A DNA stretch of 64,000 nt from Thermohalobaculum sp039028795 (GTDB lineage Bacteria; Pseudomonadota; Alphaproteobacteria; Rhodobacterales; Rhodobacteraceae). Made by a program: the position numbers and the translations under genes. The stretch is from assembly GCA_039028795.1 (NCBI GenBank), contig JBCCHJ010000017.1:20722-84721 (forward strand), read 5' to 3'. Below the pieces are notes generated by a model that was not told where the DNA came from, made no database searches, and saw only the letters and a list, made by a program, of their open reading frames with translations. Of this stretch, positions 1-9,149 are shown piece after piece (the first letter of the stretch is position 1; the number at the start of each line of letters is the position of its first letter).

Positions 1-1925
1 TCCATGGACTGGTTTTGCTGGCCGGGGCTGCGTTTCTGCCGATCGCTTTGCCCGAGGCGTGGGACTTCGATCCCGACGCGCCGATCACAGGGCAGGTCCT
101 GGTCTTGTTCGCGCTGGCGGTCGGTGTGCCGTTCTTTGCGCTGTCCGCGAATGCGCCGTTGCTGCAGCGTTGGTATGCCTCGACCGGAGCGCGCGATGCA
201 GCCGATCCGTATTTTCTCTATGCCGCCAGCAATGTCGGGTCTGTTGCGGCATTGCTGGGATATCCCTTGATTGCCGAACCGATGATCGGCGTCTCCAGCA
301 CCAGCTGGATCTGGGCGGCGGGATATGCCGCGCTGATCCTAGGCATGGCCACCTGCGCAGTTTGGGTGCGCGAGTCCAGCGGGTCGGCCACCACGGACGC
401 AGCGGCGAAGGACGCGATCCAGCCGAAGCGGTTTTTGATCTGGATCGCCTTGGCAGCGATCCCGTCCTCGATGATGCTGTCGACGACGCAGATCATCGCA
501 ACTGATATCGGATCCTTCCCGTTGCTTTGGGTCATCCCGCTGGCGCTCTATCTCCTCAGCTTCGTCATCGCGTTCTCCGCCCGGCTTAAGATCCCGGACG
601 GCGTGCTGACCCTGGTGTTCCTGGTCGCCGTGATCTTTGCCGTCCTGATGCTCGCGCAGAACCGACTTTCCAATCTGGGCTGGGGTGGATTTGTGCTGAT
701 GCTGACCGCTTTCATGGCTGTCGCGCTGATGTTCCATATCAGGCTCTATCAGGATCGGCCAAAAGCAGCGTCCCTGACGTCCTTTTATCTGGCGATGTCG
801 ATCGGCGGTGTTCTGGGCGGCATCTTTAACGCGCTGCTGGCGCCCCTGCTGTTCAATGACCTGTTGGAGGCTCACATCGTTCTGGCGGTGGTCGGGCTGG
901 CCCTGCGCGGAACGTGGAGCCCGGTCAAGGATATCGGCACGGGGCTGGTGTTGTTGGCTGTGCTGGTCGGGATCGACTATGCCGCCAAGGCACTGGATTT
1001 GCCCAGCGAGGCAGCGTTCGTCGGTGCCTCGGTGATTACCCTAATGGCCTTGCTGACAAGCCGGACGCGGCCCTTGCGGTTCTGCGTGCTGGCAACCGGT
1101 CTTTTGGTGACAGGCTACTTGGCCGCCTATGACAATACCCTGCACCGGGCGCGCAGTTTTTTCGGGATCTATCGGGTCTATGACTCGGATGATGCCAAGG
1201 TCCGCAGCTTGACCCACGGCACAACAATCCATGGCACGCAGTATCTAAAGGACCTGGGCCAGGTGCCAGAGGTGCTGAGCTACTACCATCGGAACGGTCC
1301 CATGGCGCAGGTTGTTCAGGCGGCAGCACCGGATGCACGGATTGGCATTGTCGGGCTGGGCGTCGGCGCGCTGGCTTGTTTCCAAAAGCCAGGGCAAGCC
1401 TGGACCTTTTATGAAATCGACGCCGCGATTGACGACATTGCCCGGGATCCGGACCTCTTTTCCTATATGGATCAATGCGGCCGCGACATGCCAACGGTTC
1501 TGGGCGATGCGCGGATCAAGCTCGCCCTAAGCGACAAGACTTTTGATGTTCTGCTGATCGATGCGTTCAGTTCGGACGCAATCCCCTTGCACCTGGTGAC
1601 GGTCGAGGCGGTCGACGTCTACCAAGACCGTCTGGCCGATGATGGCGTTCTGTTGTTCCATATCTCGAACCGGTTCTTCAATTTGGACCCGGTCCTGGCA
1701 CGTGTGGCGAAGGCAACCGGATTGAACGCCTTTGTGCAGCGGCGCGGCGGGTCGAAAGAGAAGCCCTTGGCAGAAGGGGAAAACCCGTCCGTCGTGGTTG
1801 CGATGTCAAAAAGTGCAGAGCCAATCTCGGCGCTTTGGGTACCATTGACAGCCGACGGTCAGGAACCATGGACGGACGACCACGCCAGTTTGCTGAGCGC
1901 ATTGCACGTCGGCGGCGCGCACTGA
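1..1925 (+). CDS. Fused MFS-type membrane / spermidine synthase-like protein (5' truncated)
   Basis: The reading frame is open to the left window edge, so the true start lies outside. The first two thirds are a run of hydrophobic helices. The last third is a class I methyltransferase-fold domain of the polyamine aminopropyltransferase type: a glycine-rich SAM-type loop (GIVGLGVGAL), an acidic residue ending the next strand (FYEID), then VLGDARIKL and DVLLIDAFSSDAIP. This matches proteins annotated as fused MFS/spermidine synthase. Whether they make spermidine is not established, since the membrane part is not a typical transporter and the substrate is unknown. It ends with TGA at 1923. Fold assignment is confident; the reaction is not. 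Confidence 0.85.
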   Translation, partial: HGLVLLAGAAFLPIALPEAWDFDPDAPITGQVLVLFALAVGVPFFALSANAPLLQRWYASTGARDAADPYFLYAASNVGSVAALLGYPLIAEPMIGVSSTSWIWAAGYAALILGMATCAVWVRESSGSATTDAAAKDAIQPKRFLIWIALAAIPSSMMLSTTQIIATDIGSFPLLWVIPLALYLLSFVIAFSARLKIPDGVLTLVFLVAVIFAVLMLAQNRLSNLGWGGFVLMLTAFMAVALMFHIRLYQDRPKAASLTSFYLAMSIGGVLGGIFNALLAPLLFNDLLEAHIVLAVVGLALRGTWSPVKDIGTGLVLLAVLVGIDYAAKALDLPSEAAFVGASVITLMALLTSRTRPLRFCVLATGLLVTGYLAAYDNTLHRARSFFGIYRVYDSDDAKVRSLTHGTTIHGTQYLKDLGQVPEVLSYYHRNGPMAQVVQAAAPDARIGIVGLGVGALACFQKPGQAWTFYEIDAAIDDIARDPDLFSYMDQCGRDMPTVLGDARIKLALSDKTFDVLLIDAFSSDAIPLHLVTVEAVDVYQDRLADDGVLLFHISNRFFNLDPVLARVAKATGLNAFVQRRGGSKEKPLAEGENPSVVVAMSKSAEPISALWVPLTADGQEPWTDDHASLLSALHVGGAH

Positions 1926-2073
1926 AACAGGGTTTCTAAATCCGGTTTTCTGCTGTGCTGCCGCCGGTGGTTTCGGAAGCATATCTGGGAACATGGCCTG
2001 CCTCACATCGACCGTCGTGCATTCCCGCTCTGTTCAAGTTATCCTAACCGATACCCTGATCTTGGATAGACCC

Positions 2074-2892
2074 ATGAGCGATTCCTCCGTTGGAAACCCG
2101 TTGCTTGCGCAGATGCGCGAAAGCGGTCTTTCCGATGTCGAGATTGCCCGCGCGGACGCCATGCTGGGGCTGTTGTCGATCACCCGCAAAACGCGCCGCC
2201 GCCGAACCGGGGGCGACCAGGGCAGGGCGCTGGACAACTTCTTCAACTTCGCGCTGCCGAACGCCCAGCGGTCGCAGTCGCAAATCATGCAGGATCTATG
2301 GGTGCTGTTCGAACTCAGCGAACGCAAGGGTGGATACTTTGTCGAGTTCGGGGCGACAAACGGCGTGACGATGTCGAACACCCACCTCTTGGAAAAGCAG
2401 TTCGGCTGGACCGGCGTCTTGGCTGAACCTAACCCCAGCTTTCATGCGCGGCTGGGAAGAGAGCGGGGCTGCCAGATCAGCCATGATGCCGTGCATGCAA
2501 CAACCGGCGAGGCTGTCTTCCTTTGCACGGAAAGACCTGCATTTTCGCGGTTAGCTGGTATCGAGCCTGATGACGTTTTCGAACGGGAAGGCCGCCGGGC
2601 GATACGCCAGGAACACAATGTCAAGACCGTGTCCTTGAACGACCTTTTGGAACGCTACTCAGCACCGGATCACATTGATTACATCTCGATCGACACGGAA
2701 GGCGCAGAATTGGACATCCTGTCGACCTTCGATTTTTCCCGGCGTCGTATCGACGTTTTCACCATCGAGCATAACTTTGTGCCCGAACGTGCGGGCGTCC
2801 AGGCTTTGATGGCTGCGAACGGATATGTCCGTCGGTTTCCGGAATTCTCCCGCTTTGATGACTGGTACATTCACGGGGATTTGCTGGAGTAG
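2074..2892 (+). CDS. FkbM family methyltransferase
   Basis: A 272-residue SAM-dependent methyltransferase of the FkbM family, whose members O-methylate sugars or other small molecules. The glycine-containing motif I is near residues 89-97 (FVEFGATNG), followed by LAEPNPSFH, where the acidic residue should bind SAM ribose. The family signature DYISIDTEGAELDIL sits near residue 208. The ATG at 2074 is chosen because the homologous part starts just after it; an in-frame ATG at 1993 would add 27 residues but lacks a well-spaced ribosome binding site. It stands alone, not in a visible polysaccharide cluster, so the acceptor cannot be named. Confidence 0.85.
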   Translation: MSDSSVGNPLLAQMRESGLSDVEIARADAMLGLLSITRKTRRRRTGGDQGRALDNFFNFALPNAQRSQSQIMQDLWVLFELSERKGGYFVEFGATNGVTMSNTHLLEKQFGWTGVLAEPNPSFHARLGRERGCQISHDAVHATTGEAVFLCTERPAFSRLAGIEPDDVFEREGRRAIRQEHNVKTVSLNDLLERYSAPDHIDYISIDTEGAELDILSTFDFSRRRIDVFTIEHNFVPERAGVQALMAANGYVRRFPEFSRFDDWYIHGDLLE

Positions 2893-3121
2893 CCTGGGCG
2901 CGCGGACGGGGGTGTTCTGATCGTGTCTCTCCATCTTCCGTACCAAGCAATATTCCATAAATTCTCGCGGAGCGGTAAATTAACCGGCTAGGGCCTCAAG
3001 CAAGGAAAATAGGGCAAATTTTGGCGAAATCGGCTTAATTCGAAGGTTCAAGATCCGAAGGCAAACTTGGATCAGCGTGCCCGCGTTCCTACATATAAGC
3101 CAGTCAATTAGGGAGTATCAC

Positions 3122-3784
3122 ATGGAATTCCACGTGGATTTTGGGGAGTACGCAGCCGACATCATCGCGCAGCTTACGCCCGATCTGGAAGGCATATATG
3201 AAGACGCCAAAGACCGGTCATTGACCTCAGTGCGCCGGACGCAAACTGCGCTGGCGGCAACGTCAGGTGCAGTTGCCTTTGCGGTCCCGTTCCTCCACCT
3301 ACCCATGGCCGCCGCAGATCTTGCCGTGATAATGAACCGCATGGCAGTGGCCAGCTATTCCATTGGCGCCGTGAAGGGCGAACTTTATGGCAAGGGCAAT
3401 GTGCTTGAGGACGAAGACTTCGCCATCGTTCTGGGTATTTGGTGCGGGTATACGGATATCGAGCAGATCGTTCGCATGAAGGGCGATGAAGACCATGTTA
3501 AAGCGATGCAATCCGAAGCTGGCGCAAAGGCCTTGGGCCGCACAGCGCTGAAATATCTGGGCTCGCTCACGACGGAACAGTTGCTCTATCGCATGGCCGG
3601 GCGGCTCGCGACGCGCATCGGCGCGAAGGCGGGCGGGAAGCTGACGCTGGGGGCAATCCCGGTCATCGGTGCCGCGGTTGGCGCAACGACGAACAGTCTG
3701 ATGATGGACAGCCTCTGCGACGCAGCCGAAAAGTACTATGACTGGAAGCTGGGCCCGGCGACCCCGATCGAGGCGGCCGCTTAA
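3122..3784 (+). CDS. EcsC-like family protein
   Basis: A 220-residue protein beginning at the ATG at 3122, preceded by AGGGAG. Alanine- and glycine-rich, weakly hydrophobic helices cover residues 45-75. Near the C terminus is a glycine-rich stretch ending in IPVIGAAVGATTNS and a late AEKYYDW motif, which resembles the core of EcsC-family proteins. EcsC was first named for a component of a Bacillus ABC-transporter operon, but no transporter genes lie beside this one. No catalytic residues can be pointed to. It is monocistronic, and a perfect hairpin follows eleven bases after the stop. Confidence 0.6.
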   Translation: MEFHVDFGEYAADIIAQLTPDLEGIYEDAKDRSLTSVRRTQTALAATSGAVAFAVPFLHLPMAAADLAVIMNRMAVASYSIGAVKGELYGKGNVLEDEDFAIVLGIWCGYTDIEQIVRMKGDEDHVKAMQSEAGAKALGRTALKYLGSLTTEQLLYRMAGRLATRIGAKAGGKLTLGAIPVIGAAVGATTNSLMMDSLCDAAEKYYDWKLGPATPIEAAA

Positions 3785-3794
3785 CTTGCGGATC

Positions 3795-3815
3795 GGGTGG
3801 GGCATGACCCCACCC
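3795..3815. repeat. GGGTGGGG palindrome (dispersed family, likely terminator)
   Basis: The arms GGGTGGGG (3795-3802) and CCCCACCC (3808-3815) pair perfectly around CATGA and are followed by TACCC. It lies between the convergent EcsC-like and lipoprotein genes, where it could end transcription from both sides, though it lacks a T-tract. Sequence-related palindromes recur at 29732, 50665, 51055, 61553, 62632 and 62852. Confidence 0.75.
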
Positions 3816-3834
3816 TACCCAACGTCTGAAGACC

Positions 3835-4158
3835 TTACCCGGCCAGGTATAATGGCCAGCTCAACGTGGCTTTGGATCTGCAATCCTCGGGAAGCGGTGC
3901 GGTCAAGAGCTGCCCGAATAGCCCTCTTGGATGAATGGCAAAGCCGGGCGCATTTTCCGATGCCGCCCATGCCCGCATGGCTTCCAAACTGACATTCTTG
4001 CGCTGCGCGCTCCAGGACAGCCCTTCGCATCCGTTAAAGCCGAAATCCTGCTTTTGGTAGCTCGCTGCATCAATGGCCTTGGGCGGTGCTTTCGGCGCGG
4101 GCGCGCAGGCCGCAATGGCGCTTAACGTCAAGGCGATGAGGGTGAACCGTATCTGCAT
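3835..4158 (-). CDS. Small lipoprotein of unknown function
   Basis: A 107-residue protein starting at ATG 4158 (MQIRFTLIAL). The N terminus is a lipoprotein signal peptide: a charged start, a hydrophobic core and a lipobox ending in SAIAAC with the cysteine at about residue 18. After it comes a proline/alanine linker (APAPKAPPKA), then a short domain with two further cysteines (GCEGL and EDCRS) that might form a disulphide. An upstream in-frame ATG at 4185 would displace the signal peptide and is not preferred. The function is not recognised. Confidence 0.75.
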   Translation of the reverse strand: MQIRFTLIALTLSAIAACAPAPKAPPKAIDAASYQKQDFGFNGCEGLSWSAQRKNVSLEAMRAWAASENAPGFAIHPRGLFGQLLTAPLPEDCRSKATLSWPLYLAG

Positions 4159-4260
4159 CCGAATGTCCTCAACTGATTTCATCACCGCTATTTTTACGCC
4201 AAGTCCTGAACATCAACAAGATTTGGGGCGGACCATGGCCCGCCCATGCCGTTGCTCTGT

Positions 4261-4683
4261 TCAGGTTTGCGCCATGAACTGGGAAATTAAGATAACGGCC
4301 AAACCGATGCCGCTGCCGGCTGTGCCGAACGCGCCGAACATACGCATGGCCGGGAAAACCACGCTGCCTTGCGGCGAATGCGAACCAGAGGTCGAGGAAA
4401 ACGCCAGCGCGTGCGATGCCCGGGCTGCCACGAAGACAGCAGCAACGATCGAAAGGTAAAAGGTGGATGCACCGCTGATCTCAGCCAGGGCCATACCGAT
4501 CAGGAAAACCCCGGCGTTTTCTGCCAGATTGCCGTGCCGGCGGATCTTGCGGTGAAGCTGCTCATCCTCGCCAAAACCCACGCCTACTTTGACGGATGCG
4601 CGATGCATGCCCACAGACAGCATTAACACCATCTGCATCAGGATCAGGACCGCCGCCGCGATAATGCTGATTTCGGGGATCAT
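4261..4683 (-). CDS. MAPEG family membrane protein
   Basis: A 140-residue integral membrane protein with about four hydrophobic helices and the MAPEG signature RKIRRHGNLAENAGVFLIGMAL near residues 47-65. Eukaryotic MAPEG members are glutathione-dependent transferases or lipid-mediator enzymes; bacterial members are mostly uncharacterised, so no substrate is assigned. Its ATG overlaps the stop of the upstream DUF1330 gene in an ATGA, which indicates coupled translation. The divergent LysR regulator at 5107 is the obvious candidate controller of the pair. Confidence 0.85.
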   Translation of the reverse strand: MIPEISIIAAAVLILMQMVLMLSVGMHRASVKVGVGFGEDEQLHRKIRRHGNLAENAGVFLIGMALAEISGASTFYLSIVAAVFVAARASHALAFSSTSGSHSPQGSVVFPAMRMFGAFGTAGSGIGLAVILISQFMAQT

Positions 4684-4997
4684 TGGGCTGCTCCGTAGGC
4701 TTTTAGCACGATCATCTCGGTCACGGTGTGGTCCGTTGTGTCGATACGTATCTGTTTCAGGGGCTGATATTCCGGCGCCGAATACCAGGCGTCGAAAGCT
4801 TCGATGGACGGAAACTTAAGGATCACGTTCATCCGCGGATCCGGCGTGCCTTCGATCACTCTTGGATCGGGGTCTCCAACCAGAACCTCGACGCCATGGA
4901 CTTGGTTGTGGCTTTGTAGTGGTTTGGCATACTCGGTCATGAATCTGTCGGGATCCGTCGGTCTCAGGCGGACGTTCACGAAAACTGGGTCAGACAT
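4680..4997 (-). CDS. DUF1330 family protein
   Basis: A 105-residue protein with the ferredoxin-like alpha/beta pattern of DUF1330, including NVILKFPSIEAFDAWYSAPEYQPLK, shortened here to its core NVILKFPSIEAFDAW near residues 60-75. DUF1330 members belong to the dimeric alpha/beta-barrel group; no reaction is established. The start at 4997 is supported by a strong AGGAGGAG six bases upstream, whereas a longer upstream extension to 5156 would run through the promoter region. It is the first gene of a two-gene unit with the MAPEG protein. Confidence 0.85.
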   Translation of the reverse strand: MSDPVFVNVRLRPTDPDRFMTEYAKPLQSHNQVHGVEVLVGDPDPRVIEGTPDPRMNVILKFPSIEAFDAWYSAPEYQPLKQIRIDTTDHTVTEMIVLKAYGAAQ

Positions 4998-5106
4998 CTT
5001 TCTCCTCCTTGGTTGGTGTGTCCGACCAGAAATGTGTATGCATAAATTCGACAGCAATCCGCAGGCTTGCGCCGAGATGGTGCGATTTTGCAGATAGGTA
5101 TGCCAG

Positions 5107-5988
5107 ATGGATTGGGAAGATCTGAAGTCGTTTGTTACCGTGGCAGAGCTTGGCACTGTTCGCCGGGCCGCAGATCAACTGGGTGTGCATCACGCCACGG
5201 TCGGGCGACGGATCGCGCGGTTAGAGGAAGCCACCGGCACGCGCCTCTTTGACCGGCGGCCTGAAGGGTTGGTGCTGACCTCACCGGGTGAAGAGCTATT
5301 AACGGTCGCATCTCGTGCGGCCTCTGACTTTGATGCAGCCCATCGACGGATTGCGGGCCAGGATGCAGTACCAACCGGGCAAGTTACGGCCTCGATGGGG
5401 GAACCTGTCGCCAACCACATCATCGCGCCTGGGCTGCCCGGTTTTGCCGCGCAGTATCCAGGGCTCAGCCTGCACATCAATGCGACTTGGGCGATCCAGG
5501 ATCTGGCGCGGGGCGACGCCGATGTTGCCATCAGGGCGGATAACAACCCGTCTGACACACTGTTCGGCAAGCGTCTTTTCGCCTATCGAGAATCGGTTTA
5601 TGCCAGCCCGGACTATCTAAGGACCTACAGTGATCGCTCCATTGGCGATTCCGGCCGCTGGATCGGCTGGGGCGGACGCCCGCCATTCCGGCCAGCGTGG
5701 GTTGAAAGCTCTGCGTTCTCCGACACCCAAGTCTGGGGTGGCTTTCATAGCCTCTCGCTGCAGGTTGCGGCGGCCGAGGCAGGCCTGGGCTTTGTCGCCT
5801 TGCCGTGTCTGGTCGGGGACAATGCGGCGGGCCTAGTGCGCGCTGACACGACCCCGCCCCGCCCCGCCCGCGATATCTGGGTGCTGACCCATGCGGACCT
5901 GCGCCGGACGAAACGGGTGCGGGTCACCATGGAGTTTCTTGAAGACCAACTGCGCCAGCACCGCGCGATCATTGAAGGGAATGCGTAG
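5107..5988 (+). CDS. LysR family transcriptional regulator
   Basis: A 293-residue LysR-type regulator. The N-terminal winged helix-turn-helix is clear (residues 1-60, with LGTVRRAADQLGVHHATVGRRI), followed by the linker helix and a periplasmic-binding-like effector domain to the C terminus. The gene is divergent from DUF1330-MAPEG with a 109-base shared promoter region, the classic layout in which such a regulator controls its neighbour. The inducer is unknown. Confidence 0.93.
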   Translation: MDWEDLKSFVTVAELGTVRRAADQLGVHHATVGRRIARLEEATGTRLFDRRPEGLVLTSPGEELLTVASRAASDFDAAHRRIAGQDAVPTGQVTASMGEPVANHIIAPGLPGFAAQYPGLSLHINATWAIQDLARGDADVAIRADNNPSDTLFGKRLFAYRESVYASPDYLRTYSDRSIGDSGRWIGWGGRPPFRPAWVESSAFSDTQVWGGFHSLSLQVAAAEAGLGFVALPCLVGDNAAGLVRADTTPPRPARDIWVLTHADLRRTKRVRVTMEFLEDQLRQHRAIIEGNA

Positions 5989-6604
5989 ACCAGCCTGTCC
6001 CGCATCCGCGCGCTGCCGAAGGAACGGGTCAGATGCTCTCGGGCTTTATGTGCATCTCTGGCTCCTGGCCGAACCGGCGCGGACAGGCGCGCGAACAAAT
6101 TGCGCTTTTCTGGCAGACCGCTCCAAGCCTTAGGCCATCACCGCTGTCCCGTCTGATCTCTAACCCGGGGGGAACAGATGGGCCGTTCGGGCCGTGACCG
6201 TGCTGGTGGAGCGACGGATTGGCAGGGCCGTCTACGGGCGGCATTCCGGCGTGCGTGCCCTGGACCTGTGTTTCACTGTTATGGCCAGCCATAGGAACCT
6301 TTCTGTTCGAACAACGCGTCGTCTGGCTTGGGCGTGGCAAGCCCGGCGATTTGACAACGCGTCAGATCTACACCTGGATCAGAGGCTGTTGCGCAAACTT
6401 CCGTCCCAGCGTGCGCTGGGTCGAATTCTTCCGCGCCAAACGCCGGAATTGTCGGGTTAGCGATTAATTAAACGACAAATGTCGTCACAGAAGTCGGCAG
6501 CCGCGAAGTCCGCTTGCGGAGGTTTGGGTGACCCTGATGATTGCGCCAGATTTTCAGCTGGCGGCACGTTTCAAAGCCTATCCGCAGGGCCATCCGACCC
6601 TGGA
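5989..6604. other. Intergenic region with no supported gene
   Basis: This 616-base stretch separates the convergent ends of the LysR gene and the first dehydrogenase gene. Several short open frames exist on both strands, but none has a recognisable domain, a good ribosome binding site or a signal peptide. The only structure noted is a short perfect palindrome at 6472-6485 (ACGACA-AA-TGTCGT) in an AT-rich patch. It may be decayed coding sequence, but no family was recognised. Confidence 0.6.
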
Positions 6605-9025
6605 TCACCCGCGCATGCGGGCCGCGTTGGCATCCCAGATCGGGGCGTGCTGGATATGGGCGGCCAGGCGCTCGCCCAGTAGCTCGATTTCCCAGCCATC
6701 TTCGGCGCCTTCATGCTCCTTCGGGATGTAGCCGACAGCCATCGATTGGTCCGAGTTATGGGCGAACCCGCCCGAGGTCACCCAACCGACGACCTCGCCA
6801 TTCAGCCAGATCGGCTCGTCCCCGATCACATCCGCATCGCGCGCGGCAACCCGGAACGCCTTCAACCGGACAGATCCGCCATTGGCGCGTTCGGCCAGGG
6901 CGGCTTTCTTGCCGATGAATTCTGCGTCTTTCTCGTAGGCGATAAAGCGGTCCAGCCCTGCCTCCAGCGGGCCGTATAAGGGGCGGTATTCCCGTGCCCA
7001 GCCACCGAAGTTTTTCTCCAACCGCATGGCGTTCAGGGCGCGCAGACCGAACATGCGGATGCCGAACTCTTCACCTGCTTCCATCAGCCGATCGAAGACA
7101 TGGCGCTGGTATTCGGGCTTCATCCAGATCTCGTATCCCAGGTCTCCGGTGAACGAGACACGCCCGACGATGCAGGGGGCAAAGCCAAGCTCCATCCGGC
7201 GCACGGCCATGAATTTAAAGGCATTCTTGCCGACATCGTCGTGGGTCAGTTTCTCCAATACCTTGCGGGCATTCGGCCCAGCGATGGATAGGCCGACTAG
7301 GCCCAGACCCGTGGTCTCTAGCTCTACATCCGGGTCCATGTGCTGTTCGAACCAGCGCTTGTAATAGACCTCAGCCATGCCGGAGCCTGCCAGGAAGAAC
7401 TCATTCTCGGCCAATGTGGCCAGCGACAGGTCCCCGATCAGCTTGCCGTCTTCTTTCAGCATGGGGGCCAGGGTCATCCGACCCACGTTCGGCACCTTGC
7501 AGGCCAGCATTTTATCCAGCCACGCCCGGGCGCCCGATCCGCGCACCATGAACTTGCAGAAGCCCGAGATTTCCATCATGCCCACCGAGTCCCGCACGGC
7601 GGCAACTTCGGCTTTCACATGGTCAAAGTCCGTCGACCGGCGCCAGGAAAACACATCCTTCGTCCCGTCTGGGGAGAACCACAGAGGCGCCTCCAGACCC
7701 CAGCTATCCCCCCACTGGGCGCCCATCGCGTCCAGCTTGTCGTAGATCGGGGTCGTTTTATAGGGGCGGCCCGCCTGCAGTTCCTCGTTCGGATACTTGA
7801 TCGAGAAGCGACGGGAATAATTCTCCTGCACCTTCTTGTTGGTGTAGGCCATCGACGTCCAGTCGCCATAGCGGGCGATGTCCATGGCCCAGACATCAAA
7901 GCCGGGATCGCCGTTGATCATCCACTGCGATAGGGCAAGGCCCACGCCGCCGCCCTGGCTGAACCCTGCCATCACGCCGCAGGCCGACCACATGCCAGGC
8001 ATGCCCCGGATCGGTCCGATCAGCGGGTTGCCATCTGGGGCGAACGTGAACGGGCCGTTGATGATCTGTTTGATCCCTGCATTGCCAAAGGCCGGGAAGT
8101 GTTCGAACCCAACCTCCAGCGAGGGCGCAATCCGGTCGATATCGGGCTGCAGCAATTCATGTCCAAAGTCCCACGGCGTCTCGCGCTCGGACCACGGCAC
8201 ACAAGCCTTTTCATAGGTACCCATTAGCATCCCGCCGCGTTCCTGGCGCAGATACAATTCGCCATCGAAGTCGACGGCGTGCACGACCTCTTTGCCCGTC
8301 GAGGCATTGATCTCGGCAACCTCGGGCATGTCCTCGGTGATCAGGTACATGTGCTCCATGGCCAGGATTGGCAGCTCCAGGCCCAACATACGGCCAACCT
8401 CGCGCGCCCATAGGCCGCCAGCGTTGACAACATGCTGGCAGGTCACATTGCCCTTGTTGGTCACGACCTCCCATTCGCCGCTGGGCAGGCGATTGATCTC
8501 TTCGACCTTGGTGTGCGTGTGGATCTTGGCACCTTTGATCCGCGCCGATTTCGCATAGGCATGGGTGACGCCTGACGGGTCGAGGTGACCGTCCACCAGA
8601 GTCTCCAAACCACCCACGAAACAGGACGGATCCAAAAGAGGCATAATCTCTGCCGCCTCTTCCGGCGTGATCACCCGGCTTTCGATGTCCAGATATCGGC
8701 CTTTTGCCAGCGTCGATTTCAGCCAGTCAAAGCGTTCCTCGGTGGCCGCCATCATCACGCCGCCGGTCATGTGAAAGCCGGTGGCCTGACCGGACAGCTC
8801 TTCAATCTCTTTGTAAAGATCGATCGTGTACTTTTGCAGCTTGGCCACATTCGGATCGCCATTGATCGTATGGCAGCCGCCTGCCGCGTGCCAAGTGGAT
8901 CCGGACGTCAACTCGTCCCGCTCCAACAACATCACATCGGTCCAGCCTTCGCGGGCCAGATGATACAGAACCGAGCAGCCGACAACGCCGCCCCCGATGA
9001 CAACGACACGAGCCGTGGATTCCAT
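6605..9025 (-). CDS. FAD-dependent dehydrogenase with GcvT domain (dimethylglycine/sarcosine dehydrogenase type)
   Basis: An 806-residue two-domain enzyme. The N-terminal half is a DAO-type FAD domain with the dinucleotide motif GGGVVGCSVLYHL at residues 11-23 and TSGSTWHAAGG, in which His46 corresponds to the histidine that carries covalent FAD in mammalian dimethylglycine dehydrogenase. The C-terminal half is a GcvT-like tetrahydrofolate-binding domain. Family members oxidatively remove N-methyl groups and pass the one-carbon unit to tetrahydrofolate and electrons to ETF. Dimethylglycine or sarcosine is the likely substrate, but this cannot be told from sequence alone. The start follows GGGAG by nine bases. 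A close paralogue lies at 10995-13403. Confidence 0.88.
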   Translation of the reverse strand: MESTARVVVIGGGVVGCSVLYHLAREGWTDVMLLERDELTSGSTWHAAGGCHTINGDPNVAKLQKYTIDLYKEIEELSGQATGFHMTGGVMMAATEERFDWLKSTLAKGRYLDIESRVITPEEAAEIMPLLDPSCFVGGLETLVDGHLDPSGVTHAYAKSARIKGAKIHTHTKVEEINRLPSGEWEVVTNKGNVTCQHVVNAGGLWAREVGRMLGLELPILAMEHMYLITEDMPEVAEINASTGKEVVHAVDFDGELYLRQERGGMLMGTYEKACVPWSERETPWDFGHELLQPDIDRIAPSLEVGFEHFPAFGNAGIKQIINGPFTFAPDGNPLIGPIRGMPGMWSACGVMAGFSQGGGVGLALSQWMINGDPGFDVWAMDIARYGDWTSMAYTNKKVQENYSRRFSIKYPNEELQAGRPYKTTPIYDKLDAMGAQWGDSWGLEAPLWFSPDGTKDVFSWRRSTDFDHVKAEVAAVRDSVGMMEISGFCKFMVRGSGARAWLDKMLACKVPNVGRMTLAPMLKEDGKLIGDLSLATLAENEFFLAGSGMAEVYYKRWFEQHMDPDVELETTGLGLVGLSIAGPNARKVLEKLTHDDVGKNAFKFMAVRRMELGFAPCIVGRVSFTGDLGYEIWMKPEYQRHVFDRLMEAGEEFGIRMFGLRALNAMRLEKNFGGWAREYRPLYGPLEAGLDRFIAYEKDAEFIGKKAALAERANGGSVRLKAFRVAARDADVIGDEPIWLNGEVVGWVTSGGFAHNSDQSMAVGYIPKEHEGAEDGWEIELLGERLAAHIQHAPIWDANAARMRG

Positions 9026-9149
9026 GGTGCAATCTCCCTTGGTTCGCTCGATCTAAGCATGGATCGCCTGGGCGGATGCAGTTTTCTCACCAATTTAGCG
9101 CCGGATTTGCGACAACTGGCGGACGCGGTTCAGACTGCAAGGGAAGTTT

